In this document: in pieces, positions 60,606 through 64,000 of the stretch
Position numbering within the stretch: position 1 is the first letter of the stretch
How the letters are laid out: each line of letters starts with the position of its first letter
Origin: Strix aluco
Taxonomy: Eukaryota; Chordata; Aves; Strigiformes; Strigidae
Direction of reading: 5' to 3'
NCBI RefSeq assembly: GCF_031877795.1
Contig: NC_133971.1
Span: forward strand, 16,516,825-16,580,824
Length of the DNA stretch: 64,000 nt
Program-made: the position numbers and the translations under genes
The notes under the pieces: model-generated
Told to the model about the DNA's origin: nothing
Seen by the model: only the letters and a program-made list of their open reading frames with translations
The model's database searches: none

Positions 60606-60898
60606 TCCCCGCTCACGGCACAGGCAGGAGTGTGGGCAGGTGCTGTGGAGGGACAACGTGCTGGAGCCCCCCCGGGGGTCCCCCTGGCTCCCACAGGGCC
60701 TACTTCCTGCTGACAGTCTGCAAGGGCTTATGGTCTGCAGTGAGGCGGCCTAGGCAGGAGGTCCTCCAGCTCTCTGTGGTCTGCACTGAGGGGTGTTCCA
60801 GGAAGAGAGTTTGGTTCACCCAGCAAGTGGGAATTCCTCCTTTTAAAACACTCGCTTTGTTCTGGATGGCTGAATGAACAGTCTTCCTGCAAAGGTGG

Positions 60899-60943
60899 CA
60901 CCAGCACCAGCACCAGCAGCACCAGCACCAGCACCAGCACCAG
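60899..60943. repeat. (CACCAG)n hexamer repeat
   Basis: About seven near-perfect hexamers with one CAG insertion. Minus-strand frames across it read Trp-Cys repeats and are not credible proteins. Confidence 0.9.
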
Positions 60944-63900
60944 TGGTGGTGGCTCCGGCCTAGCAGTGGGTGAGTGCAGGGGCTGGGGCCGATTTCCCTG
61001 GAGAGGGTGGTGGGATCGCCAGGGAAGGGGAAGCTTTGGTCTAAAAACCCAAACTTTTTCATGGTTCTGATTTTTTTGAAAAAAAATGTTTGTTGTCACA
61101 GTTCAGGCTGTTCAGACGTTCTGATGTGTGACTGTGCTTGTCCTTTTACCTTGAACTTGGTGGGTCTTTGCTGTCTGTAAGGGTCTGTTGTGTCTGCGGG
61201 GTTTATCTGTCAGGTTACCCCAGGGAAAGTGAGTTTTAGCCCTTTATTTTTACTTCAAGTGTGAAAGAAGTGACGCATATAATATTTTCTGCTCTCTGTG
61301 GTGATTTGGGTTGGGTGGGTTCAATCTGAGGAAACACCTCAGAGTGGTGCTTCAGAGGGTGCCAGTCACCAGAGCCAGGAGGTGCTGATCAGAAACCGGC
61401 ATTAAGCCCGAGGGCGAGAGCTGAGAGAGATGGGGGGTGGGGGGGGGGCGCGGGGTGAGCAGGGGGCTGTCCTGCAGCCCAGCCCCTTTGCAGAGTCCTG
61501 CTGCTCCTCTGGCTTTCTGGACAAAGCTCAGTTTCTGTGCAGAGCTTCTAATTTGCACCTTTCCCAAAAGACAAATCCTGTTTGTTTCAAGTTGGAACGA
61601 CCCTGCGCAGCTTTCAGAAAAGAATCTCTTGACATCTGCAGGCAGAGCAGAAGTCTCACACAATGAAGGTACAAGAAGTAATTGAAAAGTAATTAAAGGA
61701 CAAGTTTCTGTGTGCTGGGTTCCTGGGAGTGCTTCTGGTTGCGAAATCCGGCAGCACCACTTGCTCTGAGACTGCAAACAGCCGGCAGAGCTCCTGCCGT
61801 GGGTGGCACTGCTTCAGCCTCCCCCGTCAGCTGCTCCTTCACCTCCACCTCTCTGCTCTGCACCAGCTCTGCATTAAATAGTCGCTTTTCACTGCATGTA
61901 GCTGTGGATTGCTGTAAACGTGATGTAACTGGTTGCCACCGTTCTTCTTTGCAAGCTTGTCCCGCCTGGTGTGCTGTCGGTCTGCAGATCGTCACCTCGT
62001 TCCTAGGTGAGTGTTGGGGCTTCTCCTGGGGTCTCCTGTGCATCTTCTTAAATGTTGACAAAATGCCTGTGTGGAAATAGAATTAATCATCAGAATAATT
62101 GCTAAGGAAGAATTAATCAAGATTTAAACAAAACCAGGCTCCTGTCCAGAACACCGGTGTAGTTCACCTTGCCTGTTTTTTCTTCCCGTCGCTTTCAAGC
62201 TCCTGTTCAGTTCTGCTCTGCCCTGCATTTCTGCTTGTTCTCATCCCAATTTCATGTAGCCAGGCAGACCGACTTCCTCCTCCTCCTTTTCTCTGGTTTT
62301 CTCCCTGGGAAATCTGTTTTCTGTAATTGCCTGGTCTTCGTGGAAACACATTTAAAAACTGCTCTCGCAGGTTCCCCCCTTTCAGGAGGTGCCTGTGGCT
62401 GCAGGGATGCCGTGTGAAGCAGGTGGGACAGGGCTGGTGTCTGCTCCGGGTCGGGGTTTGCACCCCTCGGGTGCTGCGGAGAGGCAGGGTGCTGTGGGCT
62501 CGCGGCGGTAGCTCGGGGTCGGAGCAGAACCTGGTCATCGGGGAAAACGTGAGTTTTCCTGGAGTGACTCCCTGTCCCTAAGGCTGGCTGGCGGCCTGCA
62601 GCCGGTGTGTGCCCTGTTCCGGGGAGCTGGCCGGGGGGCTGTCAGGGGAGCGGAGAGGTCTGACAGCACCTTCCTGGGGCGCTGGCTGGGACAGGCTGGG
62701 GAGGTCTTGAGCTTTGTGTGTGGTGGTCAGGGGAGGTGATGCAGCAGGTGGAGCCGGCTCGTCTCTGATCGACCTTTTGAGGCAATTCCTGTTGGGGATT
62801 TAGGTTTTAGGACAGTTAACTGAAATCTTGCTTTATAAGTTCTTGCTGATCGATATGAAAAATGCAACACCTCAGAATGGCAGTAGTCAGAGGTGGGCTG
62901 CATCTGGATCCAGGTGATGCTCCTCTGTCCTTAGAACTTAAGGAAGGAAGCTTGCAGGTGTCAGTAGTGCTGCTGCTGAGGGGATTGGGTTTTCCAGAGC
63001 TGGGGAGCAGATTCTTACCCTGTCTATACTGCGTCTGCACTGTGAAAGCTTGTGCACAGTAATGCCTTGCTGTCTGTCCCTTCTGTTTCAGAGCTCTGCT
63101 GTCAGTTGTTTAATACCCTACCCTGGTTACTGCTGTCATGGTCCTGTTTTCCTTCATCCTTCACTGACCGTGGTGAGCAGCAGGCTCAGAAGGTGTTGAT
63201 GAAAATGTGATGGATCAGGAGAGGCAGCAGGACCACTGGGAGTGAAAGAGTTGTCAGGTGTTCAGTGTCACAGGAGAAGCAGCTGAGAGGTTTCAGAATG
63301 GTGATTTGTTTGAAGATGGGTCACACGGGGTCACCAGGACATCATGAAGTTTAATTTTGTGTTATAAAGGGATTTTCCACTCTAAAGCTCAGGCAAGTAG
63401 CAGTTATTTCTTGGTATATTAAAAGCAGTTAGAATTTCCTCTACTACTTCTGTCATTACCAGGTGTTGAACTGGCAGCTGACAACCCCAGTGGTCTCGCT
63501 TCTGTCTCACCATCTTCCACGTCACACCAGCTGTTCCTGTGTGGTTCAGCTGTGTGCATTGCTGAGGCGCCTGCACATATTCCTCTCTATCCCATTGTTT
63601 CCTACGGGAAAAACGGAATTGGGAACAGTCGCACTCTGGGGATTCCATCCTGGGCAGGCAAAGGGATGTGCCTGAAACTGTAGTTTGACTGTATGTGGAA
63701 TTATTGCAGAACCAGAGTGTAGGGTTGGGGAGTCAAAACGTTTCAGCAGCAGTGAAGAGAGAAGTATGGGAAGGTTTCAGCTGCAAGCCTGCGCACACTG
63801 GGTGTGCATGTACTTGAATGCACGGCTGCATTGCCCCAGGCTGCAGAGGTTATTGTGTAGAAAAGCCCTTGGTTAGTGGAATAATTGTCTGTTGTTGAGG

Positions 63901-64000
63901 ATTTCTGGAAAGTAAATGGCAGATGCGTTATGCTTCTGACTTGTTTATTCCATCACTACAGCCAGAATCTCTCTGACTGTTTTAGTGTGTCCCTTTCTAG
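60944..64000. other. Terminal region without recognised genes
   Basis: Open frames reach about 140 codons and overlap on both strands. A G-run rich patch lies at 61431-61456. One coding-looking stretch with a donor (GGGGAAAAC|GTGAGT near 62549) was noted but no acceptor or family supports it. Nothing else can be defended. Confidence 0.5.

Noticed and set aside
60700-61099. Trp-Cys repeat frame on the minus strand
   Set aside because: Produced by the (CACCAG)n hexamer.
62460-62581. Possible exon ending at GGGGAAAAC|GTGAGT
   Set aside because: A good donor alone; no matching acceptor, no family similarity and no neighbouring exon were found.

Overview
The window looks like bird nuclear DNA. 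The dispersed repeats are CR1 LINEs with the usual avian 3' ends (an ATTCTATG/ATTCTGTG-type octamer repeat). The recognisable genes are split by GT..AG introns: an acrosin-like serine protease, an ITPRIPL1-like gene, and a PH-RhoGAP gene of the ARHGAP20/TAGAP-like type. No prokaryotic organisation is present. All gene names come from reading translated motifs by eye; no database search was run.

Layout. Bases 1 to about 31,600 are AT-rich and gene-poor. They hold CR1 copies at 6,958-9,827 (minus, interrupted by a younger plus-strand CR1 at 8,077-8,625), 11,070-12,194 (plus) and 20,505-22,540 (plus, unusually cut at its 3' end). They also hold an unbroken 1,058-base purine-only (GGAGA/GAAGA)n tract at 24,483-25,540. 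From 31,647 to 33,050 lies a broken acrosin-like gene, followed directly by three tandem-repeat zones: an alternating CA/CG tract, a 21-bp minisatellite and a 17-copy array of ~146-bp monomers of two alternating types (34,273-36,725). AT-rich sequence resumes to about 47 kb, with a possible first exon near 37.9 kb and a possible LTR near 42 kb. An inverted partial copy of the acrosin 3' end lies at 47,382-47,868, beside another possible LTR.

From about 48.5 kb the sequence becomes GC-rich. Two minus-strand genes lie in tandem: an ITPRIPL1-like gene with a frameshifted second half (48,482-49,700), and a compact RhoGAP gene whose exons (52,557-57,492) join in one frame with matching GT/AG signals. 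The RhoGAP gene keeps its arginine finger and looks functional. Both minus-strand genes end in poly(A) signals. Upstream of it, 58.6-60.6 kb carries a CA microsatellite, a long G-rich ~28-bp minisatellite, and an abrupt switch to C-rich repeats. No gene is recognised in the last 3 kb.

The genes do not form a pathway. Acrosin acts in sperm, ITPRIPL1-like proteins are single-pass membrane proteins, and the RhoGAP switches off Rho-family GTPases. I associate the last two families with lineage-specific expansion in birds; together with the dense tandem repeats and the inverted duplicate, this suggests a rearranging, duplication-prone region next to an AT-rich gene desert. I did not find a clearly new molecular system; the most unusual objects are the repeat arrays.
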